NCBI RefSeq assembly: GCF_016801865.2
Contig: NC_068938.1
Span: 189,172,850-189,236,849, forward strand
Length of the DNA stretch: 64,000 nucleotides
Source: Culex pipiens pallens
Lineage: Eukaryota; Arthropoda; Insecta; Diptera; Culicidae
Direction of reading: 5' to 3'
The notes under the pieces are model-generated. The model had not been told where the DNA came from and did not search any database. It saw only the letters and a program-made list of their open reading frames with translations. Position 1 is the stretch's first letter, and each line of letters opens with the position of its first letter. Below are positions 34,301 to 46,585 of this stretch, piece after piece. Position numbers and translations under genes: made by a program.

Positions 34301-37300
34301 TTCTTAGTTTTTTTTTGTTCGAACGAACCCGAAATAATCAAACCCATCCAAAACACAGAGTTCTAAACGGACACATACACACTGTCGAATTGAATGCAAT
34401 CGGTAATGTTTTGCTGTACTCTCAGTTTTTTTTCTCTTGTTTCTTGTTTTCATTCCGGTTTTCTGTTTTGTTATAAGTTAAGTTAAATGTTTTTATCTCT
34501 TGATTTACTTGGTTATACAACTAGGTTTAGTTTAGTTTTGCATCTTCATCTTCTTCTTCTTCTCTTCTTTCGGCTATCAAGCTGTGTTTGATCCTAGTTC
34601 TGTTTTGTTTTATTTGTCCTACATAGCTTCAACGCTAATGTTGTTAAATGTGTTCAATAGTTGGTACATATGGTTATAAAGCAATCATTATCTGTAATAA
34701 AACGTCATTGGGAGAAAGAAAAGAAAATAGTTTGTTCATGATGTATATAATGAGGCAAAAAAACGAAACAACAGATAAAAGAGGGGGGGAAGGAAAAAGA
34801 CACTTATAAACTAGAGAAAAATAAAAACGAAAAATTATATATATGCATTTAGAGGCAAATATGAGGCATCGAATAGCAAAACGGTAAATATATATACGTA
34901 TTAGATGAAATAGCAATTCTTTTTTGTAATTGGCAATGTTTAATGTAGACCTACGAAAAAGGGGAAGAAACAATCCAACCACCTAAATAAAATTTGCAAT
35001 AATGTATTCATAGTCGACGTTCGACACAATTTTGACACTCGTTAAACTCCAGGAAAAGAACGTTGTTTCTTGCCTTGGGCGGACCCTTTCTGCGAAAAAC
35101 AAGCATACGTTTTGGTTAAACTCAGTGATACAACAAATTTAAATATATGCAATATCGCCTTCGCTTGTCTGTTCCAATCAAGCAATGTGATTGCGTCAAA
35201 CAAACGTTTAAAAAAAATTATGGGTAGTGGAAAAGGTGAGCAAACAGAGTTTGTTGGACACAATCAGAAAGGTTGATTGGAACAACAAAACTCGGCTTAC
35301 AATAGTGGTAAATATAGCATGATTATTTAGTGTATGAAACAATCAAAAACCCGCATAATATAGTTGAATCAATGTCACGTATTTCAAAAATTACCTTTTT
35401 GTTAACATATACCTGTAAATATCGTTAGAATATATTGATATTTGTATATATTTATAAATGCACTACAGGACAAACATGTGGACTGTTTAAAATTTAAATA
35501 TTTGTTATTCGTTATGATTATATTATGATTGGAAATTATTTTCGCGTAAAATAGATGTCTGTTATTCCCAATACAATAACTAGTTTCGATATTGTTATAT
35601 AGCCATTTAAGTTGCGTCATAATTATATGCAACTAATTATTCTTAATACATACTGTATTTTCAATAAATTCTAAGACATGTAGTATCTAATATAGAATCA
35701 AAGAAGTCTTAACAATGTAACTTTTCAGAAGAGCGTTCTCAGAAAACGAAACATTTCAATATTTTTTTAAATATCATGGAATTAAGCTAACAAAAGGAGC
35801 GCTTCTCTAACACGGACGAGAGTTTCAAGTACCGACCAGCGCGACCGTTTATGAATTGAAGGGAAAAAATTAAATTCATAATCGTGGGTCGACGCCGCTA
35901 TAAAAGAAGTGCGCCTAGCTCTTAGGCCATCATTTACGTCACAAAGGGCCGATAGGTGGCTTTAGTAGGGAAAGAAATGAGAGAAGCTTTGGAGTTTTCC
36001 TCTTCCCAGCCGGGTTGAGTCAGCAAAACCGATACGTTGGGATTTGTTGAGTACACCTCGTTTGAGTGCTTGGTCAAATGACACACCAATACAATCAGCG
36101 CACATTCTGTAACAACCTTTAATAAACCGAGCTTGCGCTCGAGTCGGTCTCTTTTGCCGCTGAACTCCAAACGATCAACATCTGGGAAAATGGAGTGATC
36201 AGTCCAAATAGGGTTTGGCGTGGGTCTTAAGTCAATAGGATATGCTAGTTCTGTCGTGATGGCGAGTTCAGCTCTATTAGCGTTTGGAATTCGGTTGTAC
36301 TTCTTGATGGGTAGTCTACAAGCACATGGGTAAATGTAAGTCGGCAACAACAATTAGCGTACTTTTGCGGAGTATAAAATCGCGTTAATGGTTTTCTGAC
36401 CTGATAATTGTATGTTTCCAATAAATGACTTCCCTAAGAAAAATGTTAGCTGTCTCTGGAAGTTAGGACCTTCTTTTATTTTCGATGCCATCTAGGTACT
36501 TAAAGTTTACGTCGGTGTTTGAGAAGTGCACCATTTGGCTGGTAATTCAGTGCAAACTAGTCAGTTTAGTTATTCATTAAATATTATAGTTTATCAATAA
36601 AGAAGAAGACTAGAAAAAATCTAATTTTTAAATTTCATTGAAAAATATGGTTATTATGTCCCTTTTGAACATTCAACATGTTCATAACTTCCAAATAATC
36701 TTTTTGAATCGTAGAATAAGAAAAAAAATTATATTAAATAAATAACCCCAAATAAATATAGATAGAAGTAGCCTTCAACTACGCGACTTTTCCTGGAGTT
36801 TCCATTGCAGCATTTGGCTGTTTTTGTAGTGTTGTTATAGTTTAAATATCACAGTAACGTTTGGAATTTATTCGTATGCGCAATCAGGTTACATATTTTG
36901 GAATTTTGTAAAATTAACACATACATATTTATCATATGGGCAAAATACATTCAGTTATTGTCTATCACAGATCGTGTTGTTAGTGGTTGTGAGTGATTTT
37001 GTGTGAATACAGTTTTTCTTTTGGTAAATAAATATTATTACGGTGGTAAAAATCGGTTACTAAATTCAATGTGTCACAACGAAAACATGTGGAACGGACA
37101 GGATCGGTAAAATTTACGGAAAGGTAAACACAAACAAAATAATAGAATTACATCAACAATGAAAGAAACTAATGGAAAAAAAACAAAAAAAGAAACAAAA
37201 AACAAATGTCTCGCGTGGACATCGTTCGGGACCACCTACCTTAGCTGATTACGGGGTGTCGTCTCTCGTCGGTGCGTGTGTGTGTGTGGGTGGGTGGAAG

Positions 37301-37336
37301 GGTGGGGGAGGTCATCTAGCGTCCGCCTGTGGTGGC
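31378..37336. other. Long AT-rich region, probably mostly the 3' UTR of the Psi gene
   Basis: Nearly 6 kb lies between the TMEM14 start and the Psi stop codon, both on the minus strand. Most of it is AT-rich, unique-looking sequence without inverted-repeat elements, unlike the other spacers. On the minus strand several AATAAA hexamers occur, one near 31.83 kb. The TMEM14 promoter should be at about 31.4-31.6 kb. I see no host coding exon; the open frames at 32.8-33.5 kb are T/C-rich and low in complexity. One transposon-like unit (35.8-36.5 kb) is listed separately. That the region is 3' UTR is inference. Confidence 0.5.
35799..36529. mobile_element. 731-bp unit bounded by 35-bp inverted repeats, with an unidentified ORF
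   Basis: The left end GCGCTTCTCTAACACGGACG (35799 onward, ending TTCAAGTACC) is matched in inverse at 36495-36529 (GGTACTTAAAGTTTACGTCG and on to GAGAAGTGC). Inside, a minus-strand frame at 36353-35934 encodes 139 residues (starting MLLPTYIYPCACRLP, ending KATYRPFVT) with mixed codon use and no family I recognise. A TATAAAAG lies at about 35896 on the plus strand. The same end motif forms a tandem array at 56.8-57.0 kb. Whether the ORF is ever translated is unknown. Confidence 0.5.
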
Positions 37337-40300
37337 CTAGTTCTTGTCCTGGCCACCCTGCTGTCCGCCCGGGTACCCGCCACCGTACGGATAGCCCTGG
37401 TATCCGCCCCCGGGTTGTCCACCGGCTGCTGCAGCGGCCGCCGCCCCCGCGTAGTACTGCTGATACTGCTGGGCTGCCGCCGCTCCGTAACCGGCGGCAG
37501 CTGCGGCCTGTTGAGCCGCTAGCTGGGGATTACCGCCGGCTCCGCCCGCAGGACCTCCGGCGCCGCCACCCTGTCCCTGCAGAGCCTAGAGATACAACAC
37601 GGGACACAATTTTCGCGCACGAACGCACGCACGCACCACAGTCGATGGAAGGACAAAACAGAACCGGGGCCGGGGAAGGAATCAAAAACAAAAAAAAAAG
37701 AGGGAAGAAAACAAAACAGAATAAACCAAAATGCCACGCGGCGTCGTCAACGTTGTCGGCGTCGTTGTGGAATTCGAAGTCGAGGTGGCGTCCAGAAGTT
37801 GTTGTTTACGGGATGTTTTTATCGAGAGATGGGGGGAGTGGTGTTGGATTCGGGGACTGTTCGTTGTTGTTGCTTTGTGATTTATACCTTGTTGTGCGCG
37901 ATCTGCTTCTCGATCGCTTCGGCCTCCTCGACCCTACCGAGCCTTCGGTAGTACTCGGCCCACTCGGCGCTGTAATCGGCCTGGCCACCGCCTCCGCCAC
38001 CACCCTGGGGACCACCTCCGGCCGCGGCCTGTTGCGGACCGGCGCTGCTCGCTGCCACCACTGATGTACCTTGGACAGTTTGATTAGCTATTTTGGTTCG
38101 ACGGGTGTGGATTAAGCGGAACAAAAACGGAACAGAAAAAAACCCGGGGAGCAACGGAAACGTAAAGAGGTGTCAACAAAAGAAAATAGGGTTTGATGAT
38201 TAAAGTTAAAGAAATATTAAGAGAAAGAGAGAAAGAAGAGATATTTGAATTTGAACCTTGAAAAATCACTTTAACGAGAAAGAGCTAAAGAGAGATTGTC
38301 GACGTTTCCCGTGCCCAACCAAGTGTTCGTTCCCATTGTTGCCGCTGCAAGTCTTGTTGGATATTACCTTGGGTGGTTTGGATCGCCGCTGCGGGTGCTC
38401 CCTGCTGGGCAGCAGCTTGGCGTGCCTTGACCTGTTGCTCGATCATCTCGGCCTCGCGGTGCATTCCCATTTGTCTGCAGAAAGAAAACCGAATAAGGGT
38501 TCGTTTCTACGAGTAGTGACTTCAAGAAAGCCTTACCGGTAGTACTCGATCCACTGTTGCGAGTAGTCCGCCTGACCGGCACCTCCCGCCTGTCCGGGCT
38601 GTTGGGGACCAGGTGCCGACGGGGCACCCGGTTGTGACGGCTGCTGTTGATCCCAGGATTGCTGCTGCTGGCCGTATCCACCGCCACCGCCGCCACCCCA
38701 GCTCTGGCCGTATCCACCTTGGCCTCCACCGCCGCCATTGTTCTGGTACTGCTGGGCCGGACCCGTCGAGCTGCCCACGTACTGCATGTTGATTTCCATG
38801 TTGATCTTGTCCTGGATCAATCGCTTGGCCTCCTCGATCTGGTGCGGTTCGCCCTTGCAGGTGAACGTCTTCTCCGTCGTCTGATTCGCCGACGCCTTGC
38901 GGTCCATTTCGGTGTGCGCTCCCGACTGTTGGTTGATCTGCTTGATGGTGTCTCCACCGCGGCCAATGATGATGCCACACTTGTTGACGGGCACGGCGAA
39001 AGTGTACTCTTCGCGGGTCACCTGAGGTCCACCGTAGTCTTGACCTCCACCGCCTCCTCCGTACCCTCCACCGCCGTTGCCATTGTCGTGCTGGTCACGT
39101 CCACCTCGGTGTGGCCGGTCGCCTCGATCACCACGATCTTCGCGCTCACCTCCGCGACCTCCACGGCCACCGCCGCCCTGTTCGCGTCGCTGCACGCTCT
39201 CGATCAACTCCTCAATCATCCGTTTTCCCTCCTCGACCTGGGCCCGCGAGCCCTGGACGATGCAGCGCCGATCACCGGGACCATCTCCTCGGCCCTGGAT
39301 GAACTGCAGCTTGCAGCCCGATTCGCCCTGAATCTTCTTGATCATGTCACCGCCCTTGCCGATGACAACACCGACCGCCGACTTGGGCACAAACACCTCG
39401 GCCTGTTCACTGCCATTCTGGGTGTTGTTCTGTCGCTGTGTGTAATTGTCCTTCTCCTGGATCAGATCGTACACCAGCTGCTTGGCATGCTCCACTTTCT
39501 GGGCATCGCCCGAAATACGCAGCGGCTTCTCCATCTCCTGGCCGGGGCCATCCTGAATGATGACCATCTTGGCGCCGGATTTCTCCTGCAACTGTTTGAT
39601 CGTTTCTCCCCCCTTGCCAATGATCAGTCCCACCTTCGATCCCGGGATCATAATCTCCTGGTACGGCTGCTGGGTGAATCCGAAACCTCCACCCCCGCCT
39701 CCACCACCTCCGCGGCCACCGCCGCCTCCTCCGTGGTTTCCATTGTCCATTGGGCCGTTGTGGCCACCACCTCCCTGTTGGTTCACCATTTTGCTAATAA
39801 GGTCACGTGCTCTCTGGACTGGATCCTGTCCTCCTGGGTTTGCGTTCGCGTTCGAGTTGTTGTTGTTGCTGTTGTTGGAGTTGTTACTGTTGTTAATTTG
39901 CAGACGGGCGGCAACGGCAGCAGCTTGAGCAGCGGCTTGCATAGCAGCTGGGCTCATGCCAGTCGGCGAGTTGGCATTGTTGAAGTCAGACTGTCCACCA
40001 AACTTTTTTGATTCTGGTCCGGAGTCGTCCTCTAGCGATCTCTTTCCCGGTTGGCCACCACCCGGGTGTATTTTAGCTGCAATCTGCGATGGGGGGAAAA
40101 GGGAGAAGAGGCAAGAGGAGATGGTTAAGGAAATGTGTGAAGCTGTATAAAAACCTAAAAGTTAAATAGGAAGTTGAAAGAACAGACGGGTCGTAATTGT
40201 GCAGTTGTTCAGTACATTTAGAGTTGTTTACAACTTAAAATTGTCGGCTAGCCAACACTGACAGTAGGTCTATTCCCGTACTTGCAGAATTGCAGAATTT

Positions 40301-43300
40301 CTGCAGCTTCTGCAGAATTCTGCAGCCAGCATAAGTCACTTTTTTGCAGCACGTTCCCGTACTTTTCAGCTCGCAGCAACAATTTTGCCTGGGTAGCGCG
40401 TTCCAGTACTTTTTCTGCAATATTGTACACAGTTGAGTGGATTTACTCAAATTGAGTATTAAAGTTTTTTAATTATTTCAAAACATTAAAATAAAGGGAA
40501 AAATAGTAATAGAAAGGAGTTTACCTCTAGAACGGGGGCATTATTTTTTTTATTCAGCTCAACATTTTATTTAAAAGATCAAGCATGTACCATTTATTAG
40601 GTAACAAGAAATTAATTATGCTTAGGTAGAAATTATACATTAGAAACAATTCAAAACTTTTACATTAGGTAAAAAAAATATAAACGAGAGTTGCAGGTAC
40701 GTTTAACTAATATAATAAAAAAAAATGACAAACAAAGGTTTAATATAGAAGGGACCATAAATACACGTTTTAATAGCAAATTGTTTGAAAGATTATTCAG
40801 GATAACATAAGGCTGGTACAAATATTTTTAAAAGTTTTTGTCACCCCCCCCTTCAAAATTGGCCCGAAAAATCAGGGGGCAAAAAAAATATTTTTACAAT
40901 AAACTTCAAAATTTCAATGAAAATTCAAGTGCAACCAGCTGAAATCAAATTAAAATACATTCTCCTGCGTTAAAAATCATTTTTAGCATGTTTGGGTTTA
41001 TTAAAAAATCTTAAGATTTTTTGAAAATTTTCGATGCAAAATCTTTTTTTTCGATACAATTTTTGTTTTTGTCAGATCTTAGATTTTTTGAAAACTAATG
41101 ATTGCAAAACAACTGAACTAGTGTAAAATGCATTTTAAAACACTTTTTTCATTTAAATGTGAAAACTATGGCTTGTTATTTCAATTTTTATATTTTTTTA
41201 TTTTTTTGCCCCCCCCCCCTTGACCTCGGCCAGGGCCGAGGGACAAAAACTTTTTTAAATATTTGCATCGGCCTAAATAAATTATGACTGGATGTCACAT
41301 GGAAGAACAACGGTGACGCAGCGAAATTGACGAATTAAAAAAAAAATAATCACTGACTCATAAATTTAGAAATCTGGACAATTTCTTATTTGCCAATTAA
41401 ATTTTCCTATTATTTAAACACACATATTCAGTATATTCAAAAACAATTGAAGATAAAAAAATATTCCTAAACAAATATTTATTTGAAATTATTTAACACA
41501 AAGAAATGTGCCTTTTAAATGTTTTTAAAAACCATTTGTTTTTATAATAAAATTTATTGCAACTAATAATAAAATGCACCCAACCCAACTTGCAAACTTT
41601 ATGTAAGCGTGTATTCAACATCCATCACAATTGCAGTAACTTTTCAACAAGAAAGAGAAGAGAGAGCTTGCAGAAAAGTACGGAAACGGTTTTGCTGCAA
41701 CTTTTACCTCTCTCACTGCAGAAGTTCTGCCTGAGAGAAAAGTTACTTTTGTTGCAGAAAAGTACGGGAACGCTCTGCTGCCGTTTTTGTGCAGAATTGC
41801 AGAATTCTGCAGTACGGGAATAGACCTAGTGACTGTTTCTTGTACGACATCAACTTTAAAACATGATTTGCAACGGCCTTATGAGGTACCAGTCCCAATA
41901 CCAAGCATAGTACCTAATTTGTGTTTTTTTTAATTCTTTGTCCTCTATCTTAACCTATACCCTAACTGGTTCAATGGGCCTTGCCATCACGAAGCCGTGC
42001 GTTTATTTCAAACCATCCACATTAACGACCCCCGGGTCTTTTGTGGTCTCTATTGCAAGTTTCTGCTCGAACCTAGGAGTCCGAAGGCTTGAATGGGGAG
42101 AGCACCCAAACCTCTTTCTACTCCAAGGAACCTTCCACCCCAGTGTTTGAACTGACGACCTTTGGATTGCGAGTCCAACCGCCGCCAGCGATTCCACCGG
42201 AGTAGGCTTGGTTTGGTGTGTTGTTTGTACTTATGGCATGGAGACGTAGGAGTCGTACCTGGACAACTAACAACTAAGGCCGGGACCGACATTTTACTTC
42301 CTCATCCGATGGAAGGTTGGAGCAGAATGGGAACGTACGTTTATTTATAGATCCCCGATCTATTGTTCTTCGTTTTGATGGATGTTGTACATTTCCTGGG
42401 GGTCTTGTTGGAAAAGTCTTCCTTCCTTCCTTCACGCGTTGGTTGGTCCTCTTCCCGTCCATTCCTGCCTCACCCACCGCTATTTGTTCTCAGAGGGAAC
42501 AGGGGTTCCGAAAAATCGGTGACGGGATGACCGGGCAGGATTTGATCCCTGATCGTCTGCTTGAAAGGCAGATCGCTCAATCATTATGCTAAGTACCCGG
42601 ACCCAATTAAGTCCGCAAACATAATTTAACGAAATATGTGGAACTGAACTTCGGAATTTCACCCAAACATAAGGTGGGTCGAAACACACTACATCGTAAA
42701 TTTCCAGATATACACGGAAACAATTGACAAATTGGTGAGAGGTAATCAGTGATAACTTTTTCACCAGCAGTTCCTTGGCCGAGGATTTGTGGAAACGTTT
42801 TCACCGGAACCGTTCGCGCCAACAAGGCTTTTATACCGCCCAACTTCTTGGTCAAAAAGGATAAAGAGGCAAGTTGTTTGAGAGGCTAAAATAATCATAG
42901 CGTCTTAGTGTCCAACCTGGAGAATAACAAGAAGAAGCTAGTGGTCATAGTGACGACAAATCAAAACGTTGAAGGGAAACCAGAGGGGAGGGTGTAAAAC
43001 CTCCAGTGGTACTGCACTGCAACCACACAAAAGGAGCTGTGGACAGTGGAAATTACATCACTCGACACCATTCACTAGCCCGGAAAATCCACTGCTGGAC
43101 CACTCATTTCACTCGTTTACATCTTTTTTGAATGATTTTTTTGTAATCTGACAAATGATGACCAAGCTAGCATCCGGAATATCTCCGGCCGGGGAACCGG
43201 AATCTAGATTTGGCGATTGAATTGTGTTCGATATTTAAATCCTGAGCGAACCAAGATACGAATTTAAGAATCTTAAAAATCCACGTTTTACTTAAAGGGT

Positions 43301-45256
43301 TAAACTTTGACCAAAGAAAAAAAAGTCGTAACTGAAGTTGATGATCATTTTCCCGCGCCAAGTGCCAACAAGTGTGCGATCACGTCAATCTGTTCCTCGG
43401 GTGTCTTACACTGCCTCAAGCGAACTCTGAATTCTCGGTAAATGGTCCACAGCACCGACTCGCTGTACATCTTCAGATAACCTTGTTGCTCCTTCTATTT
43501 TCTCGACTTCTTCCTGCGGGACGAGGAAGTTTATCTTCGACGGACGGCACCGCTCCAGGTAGCGGGGAAAATCCGCCACGGTGAACGCGACCCCTGCCGG
43601 GGTCTGTTTGCCCTTCTTCCATACTGGCGGCTTCCGCTTAGACGCCTGCTGCCTCGACTGGGTGAACTGCGCACGTTTGGCAGACAGCTGCGGTCCAGAC
43701 CCTCGTGAGATCCCGAGCAGTTGACACACTTCTTGGCTTTCGTTTCTTCTGCTTTGCACTTTTCTGTGCAACAGATGGCAGTTACTGGTTACGTGACCGC
43801 AGTTGCAAGCAGTTCTTGCACTGGGTTACGTGCGGTTCTTTGTTCCTGTAGGCCACCCAACCGTCCCACTTTCTTAACTTTCATACTCAACTCCTTGAGA
43901 CTGGTATGTGTCCCTTGGGGAAGTGCACGATGAAAGGCGATGTTCCGTCTTGAGCAGCTCCTTGATGTAATCCGGTTCCAGGTTCGGAAGACCTCGCAGT
44001 ACTACCCGGTGCGGTCTCGCGCTATCACCTTGTTCTTCATCAGTTGGGCTTGCACCGTGTCAAAGTCGTCGCTCGAGAAGCACGTAATTTTGGTGCCGTA
44101 CCGCGTCAGCTTGTGTTCCGGCTGGACATCACCTTCGCAAGGCGGGGGTGACTTTTCTCCGCTCTTCTCCGCTAGCGGGCCGAACTTGTTGTTGCTGAGC
44201 AGTTTCTTCACTTCCTGGCCTTCGCCGACGTTGATCTCCTCGTTAAGCTTCCTGCGCCGAACTTTGACAACGTTACCATCCTCTCCTCCTCCTTTGTAGT
44301 GTTCCACCCACATACCGTAGCCGCTTGTCTGGATGGAACCCTTCCGGTTTCTACCACACACTTTTCTTCATGGCCGCGTTTCAATAGTACGGCATTCCAT
44401 CCTCAGCCCTATGCTCCGTCCGCCCAATCTCCGCCGTCGCGGCCGCCATGGCCGTCGGCGAAGGTTTTTTTTTGATCGTAGCCAAATAAAATTATCTTGA
44501 AACTACAACTAAAATTTGCCATTTTACGAAGCAAACCCAAAACTCCCTAAATCAACGCCACGCCTGAACTTGCCTGCCAGCTCAAACCCAAAGAGAACCA
44601 ACTTTAACCCAGCACAACCTGCTTGGACGCGTGCAAACAATCGCAACTATGCTCCCATCCCATCCTAGCCAACCAAAAAAGCGGTACCCGGCATGCTCTT
44701 CCGCGCCCCGGTCATTTACCCCAAACCAAGCAGGCTGGCTGGCCTTGGCAGTTGGCGTCGGCGGCGTAGCACTAGCTCTCCGCCCTCTTTCTCTCTCTCT
44801 TGTACGCTACACCTTAATCGACTGACTCATTAGTGCCGCCAGACGAAACGAAAAAAAAAAAAAAAAGACATGAAGAAGGGGGAAGCCGTAAAGAAATGGC
44901 CGATAGAATTCAAGATTTTTATTTCGCCGGAAGTTGTTGAAAATCTTCGACAAAATTGTCTAAAAGGTGGGAACTTCCAGCGGCGACGGTCTCCATGTTG
45001 AAATTATTGATTTTTCGCGACCCAGCGCCGCGCCGCGGCAGCCATTTTCCCGGTCTCGAGACGCTGCTGAGTTGTACAGCCAGCAGGCTTTGGCTACGAC
45101 GAGGTCTGTTCTTTCGCTTCCTTCGTTTTTTCAAACCAAATTTACACCACTAAATCGAAGCTTTTCCGTACTCACTTGTTTGGCTCTCTGTAAAGCGGCT
45201 GCAAATGCTGACGATTGACTAAAATTTTGCGAGTTCTGGTTTGAGTAATCACTCAT
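37337..45256 (-). CDS. Psi: KH-domain RNA-binding protein of the Psi/KHSRP/FUBP family
   Basis: A nuclear single-strand nucleic-acid binding protein; Drosophila Psi regulates splicing through U1 snRNP. Exons on the minus strand 45256-45176, 40083-38537, 38474-38368, 38069-37888 and 37585-37337 give 721 residues. The N-terminus MSDYSNQNSQNFSQSS leads to the family signature ALQRAKQIAAKI, which spans the first splice junction. Three KH domains are visible, at about residues 169-238 (LIIGKGGETIK), 256-322 (VVIGKGGDMIK) and 388-455 (IIIGRGGDTIK), separated by Gly-rich linkers. Two C-terminal repeats, QWIEYYRQMGMHREAEMIEQ and EWAEYYRRLGRVEEAEAIEK, resemble the AB motifs that contact U1-70K. The tail is Gly/Ala/Gln-rich and ends GGQDKN. 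The usual first KH domain appears to be missing. Intron 1 is 5.1 kb of repeats. Confidence 0.92.
40265..41828. mobile_element. 1.56-kb TA-flanked element in Psi intron 1
   Basis: The ends are TAGGTCTATTCCCGTACTTG on the left and AGTACGGGAATAGACCTA on the right, with TA at both outer edges. Subterminal regions of about 170-190 bases are imperfect inverted copies full of CTGCAG and a repeated CGTTCCCGTACTTTTC motif. The middle is AT-rich and has no transposase frame. Confidence 0.8.
40811..41273. mobile_element. 463-bp MITE nested inside the 40.3-kb element
   Basis: The left end GGCTGGTACAAATATTTTTA faces TAAATATTTGCATCGGCC on the right, each followed inward by AAGTTTTTGTC or its complement and then C/G runs. 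TAA flanks both sides (40808-40810, 41274-41276), which suits a 3-bp TWA duplication of the Harbinger type. A fragment with similar interior (GCCCCCTGATTTTTGG) occurs near 62.58 kb. Confidence 0.75.
42130..42200 (-). repeat. tRNA-like SINE head
   Basis: On the minus strand, GTTGGACTCGCAATCCAAAG followed by GTCGTCAGTTCAAACAC resembles an anticodon arm, variable loop and B box of a tRNA. The acceptor stem does not close, and the surrounding sequence is of ordinary SINE-like character, so a functional tRNA is unlikely. Confidence 0.5.
42525..42600 (-). repeat. Second tRNA-like SINE head
   Basis: On the minus strand, CTGCCTTTCAAGCAGACGAT and GGGATCAAATCCTGCC form an anticodon-arm-like hairpin and a B-box-like arm. 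It is about 400 bases from the similar relic at 42.13 kb, so the two may be parts of one composite or two insertions. Not a functional tRNA by eye. Confidence 0.5.
43406..44459 (-). pseudogene. Degenerate ORF1 (gag-like) of a Jockey-clade non-LTR retrotransposon
   Basis: Minus-strand frames carry Jockey ORF1 hallmarks in the right order but broken by frameshifts and a stop: NKFGPLAEK near the N-terminus, then RYGTKITCFSSDDFDTVQAQ with LMKNKV, a VVLRGLPNLEPDYIKELL segment in another frame, a zinc-knuckle remnant (CKNC and CGHVTSNCHLLHRK) across a frameshift, then AKRAQFTQSRQQASKRKP and a stop. No reverse transcriptase follows, so it is a 5'-region fragment. It lies in Psi intron 1 in the same orientation as the host gene. 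Confidence 0.75.
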
Positions 45257-46585
45257 TATTAAAATAAATAAACCAATAAAGTAAAAATTTTCCTCTCGCA
45301 CGGAAATTGCACACCCAGAACGACTTTAGCTTCTCCACGGTGGTGCCTTCTTCTTCCTACTCTCCTCCTACTGATTTTCGCCTTCGCCCGGTTTTACTCT
45401 TCTCCCTCTCGTTCGTTTTCGCCTCGAGTCCGTCTCTCTCGTTCTCGCTCTCGCGCACACGCACACACACACTCGCGCACAGGCAGTCAGACCGACCGCA
45501 CTTCTTCTTTCAATTTCGCTCTGCCTCTTCTTCCTTATGCACCCCTTGCGATGGCTGTTACATTACTGACCGAAACGTTGGGAAAGGGACTGGCGTGACT
45601 TTTACACCGCGTTTTCATCCGGAACCGGTAGCGCGCAACGGAACGGTCGAAAGAGAAACTCAACTCAAAACCGAAACAAAAGAAAAAACTAAAAACGGCT
45701 CGTCGCGAGTAGAACTGCAATGGCGGTGCTGGGACTGCTTCTGGTCACTACTGCTGGTGCTGGTGCTGCTGCTGATGGTGGTATTGAGGGCACTTTTCCG
45801 CACATAATCAGGGAGAAACCGGACGACGATCCATTCACGACGAGAGAAAACTGATGAATGAGCGAAAAGATGGCTGCGCTGCCTGCTGGGTTGAAAATGG
45901 AAAATTCGCCGCGCGGCGCGTTGAAAGCGCAGCTGTCAAGTTGACAGATGGGATTTAGTACAGGGAGGTAGTAGAATGTGCCGACAGGGAAGTGTGTGGT
46001 ACTAGAACCGAAATAGGGTAGTGAAATTGAAATTTTTATTTATTCGTCATGTTATATTTATTTTGTGAATAATTATTAAAAGTCTGATCCAAATTTCCAA
46101 TTAATTATTTATCATCGTCATCAGAATTGCAACGGTAGTGGGCGCTAAAATAGCTTATTTTAAGTATATTCCTATATCTGCAGAAATCTATTCCTATACC
46201 TTAAATTGAAATAAATTTAAATAGCGAAAACACAAACAAAAATCAAAAACCTGAGTTTCAAAACTCTTTATTTATTTACTTTTACTCTCTTTACTGCTCG
46301 GGCAACTCGCAGACCTCATGTCATGAGCTGTCTCCAGATGCATTGCCAGTTAATATAAGGTACGCACTTCGGAAGGAATCGGTAAAGAAAAATTTCAAGT
46401 GTGCAGCAGCGGTAGCGAAAGCAAGTCAGAGAGGGTGAAGAAAAGCCCCAAGAAAACATTCCCTCTCTTTTGTTCTGCCGTTCGTTAAGCTGTTTCTTGA
46501 CCCCCTTTCTTTTGAAGAGCATACCAGCCCTAAAGCTAAATATGGAGATCGAAAACGCGGTCAAGGCGGTCAAGACTTAGTTATC

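Noticed and set aside
38647..40011. Plus-strand 454-codon ORF
   Set aside because: Antisense shadow of the Gly-rich Psi exon; its Ser/Thr/Ala/Leu composition is what the reverse of such codons gives.
16985..42600. Functional tRNA genes at 17.0, 42.1 and 42.5 kb
   Set aside because: B-box-like arms are present, but acceptor stems do not pair and the contexts are SINE-like.
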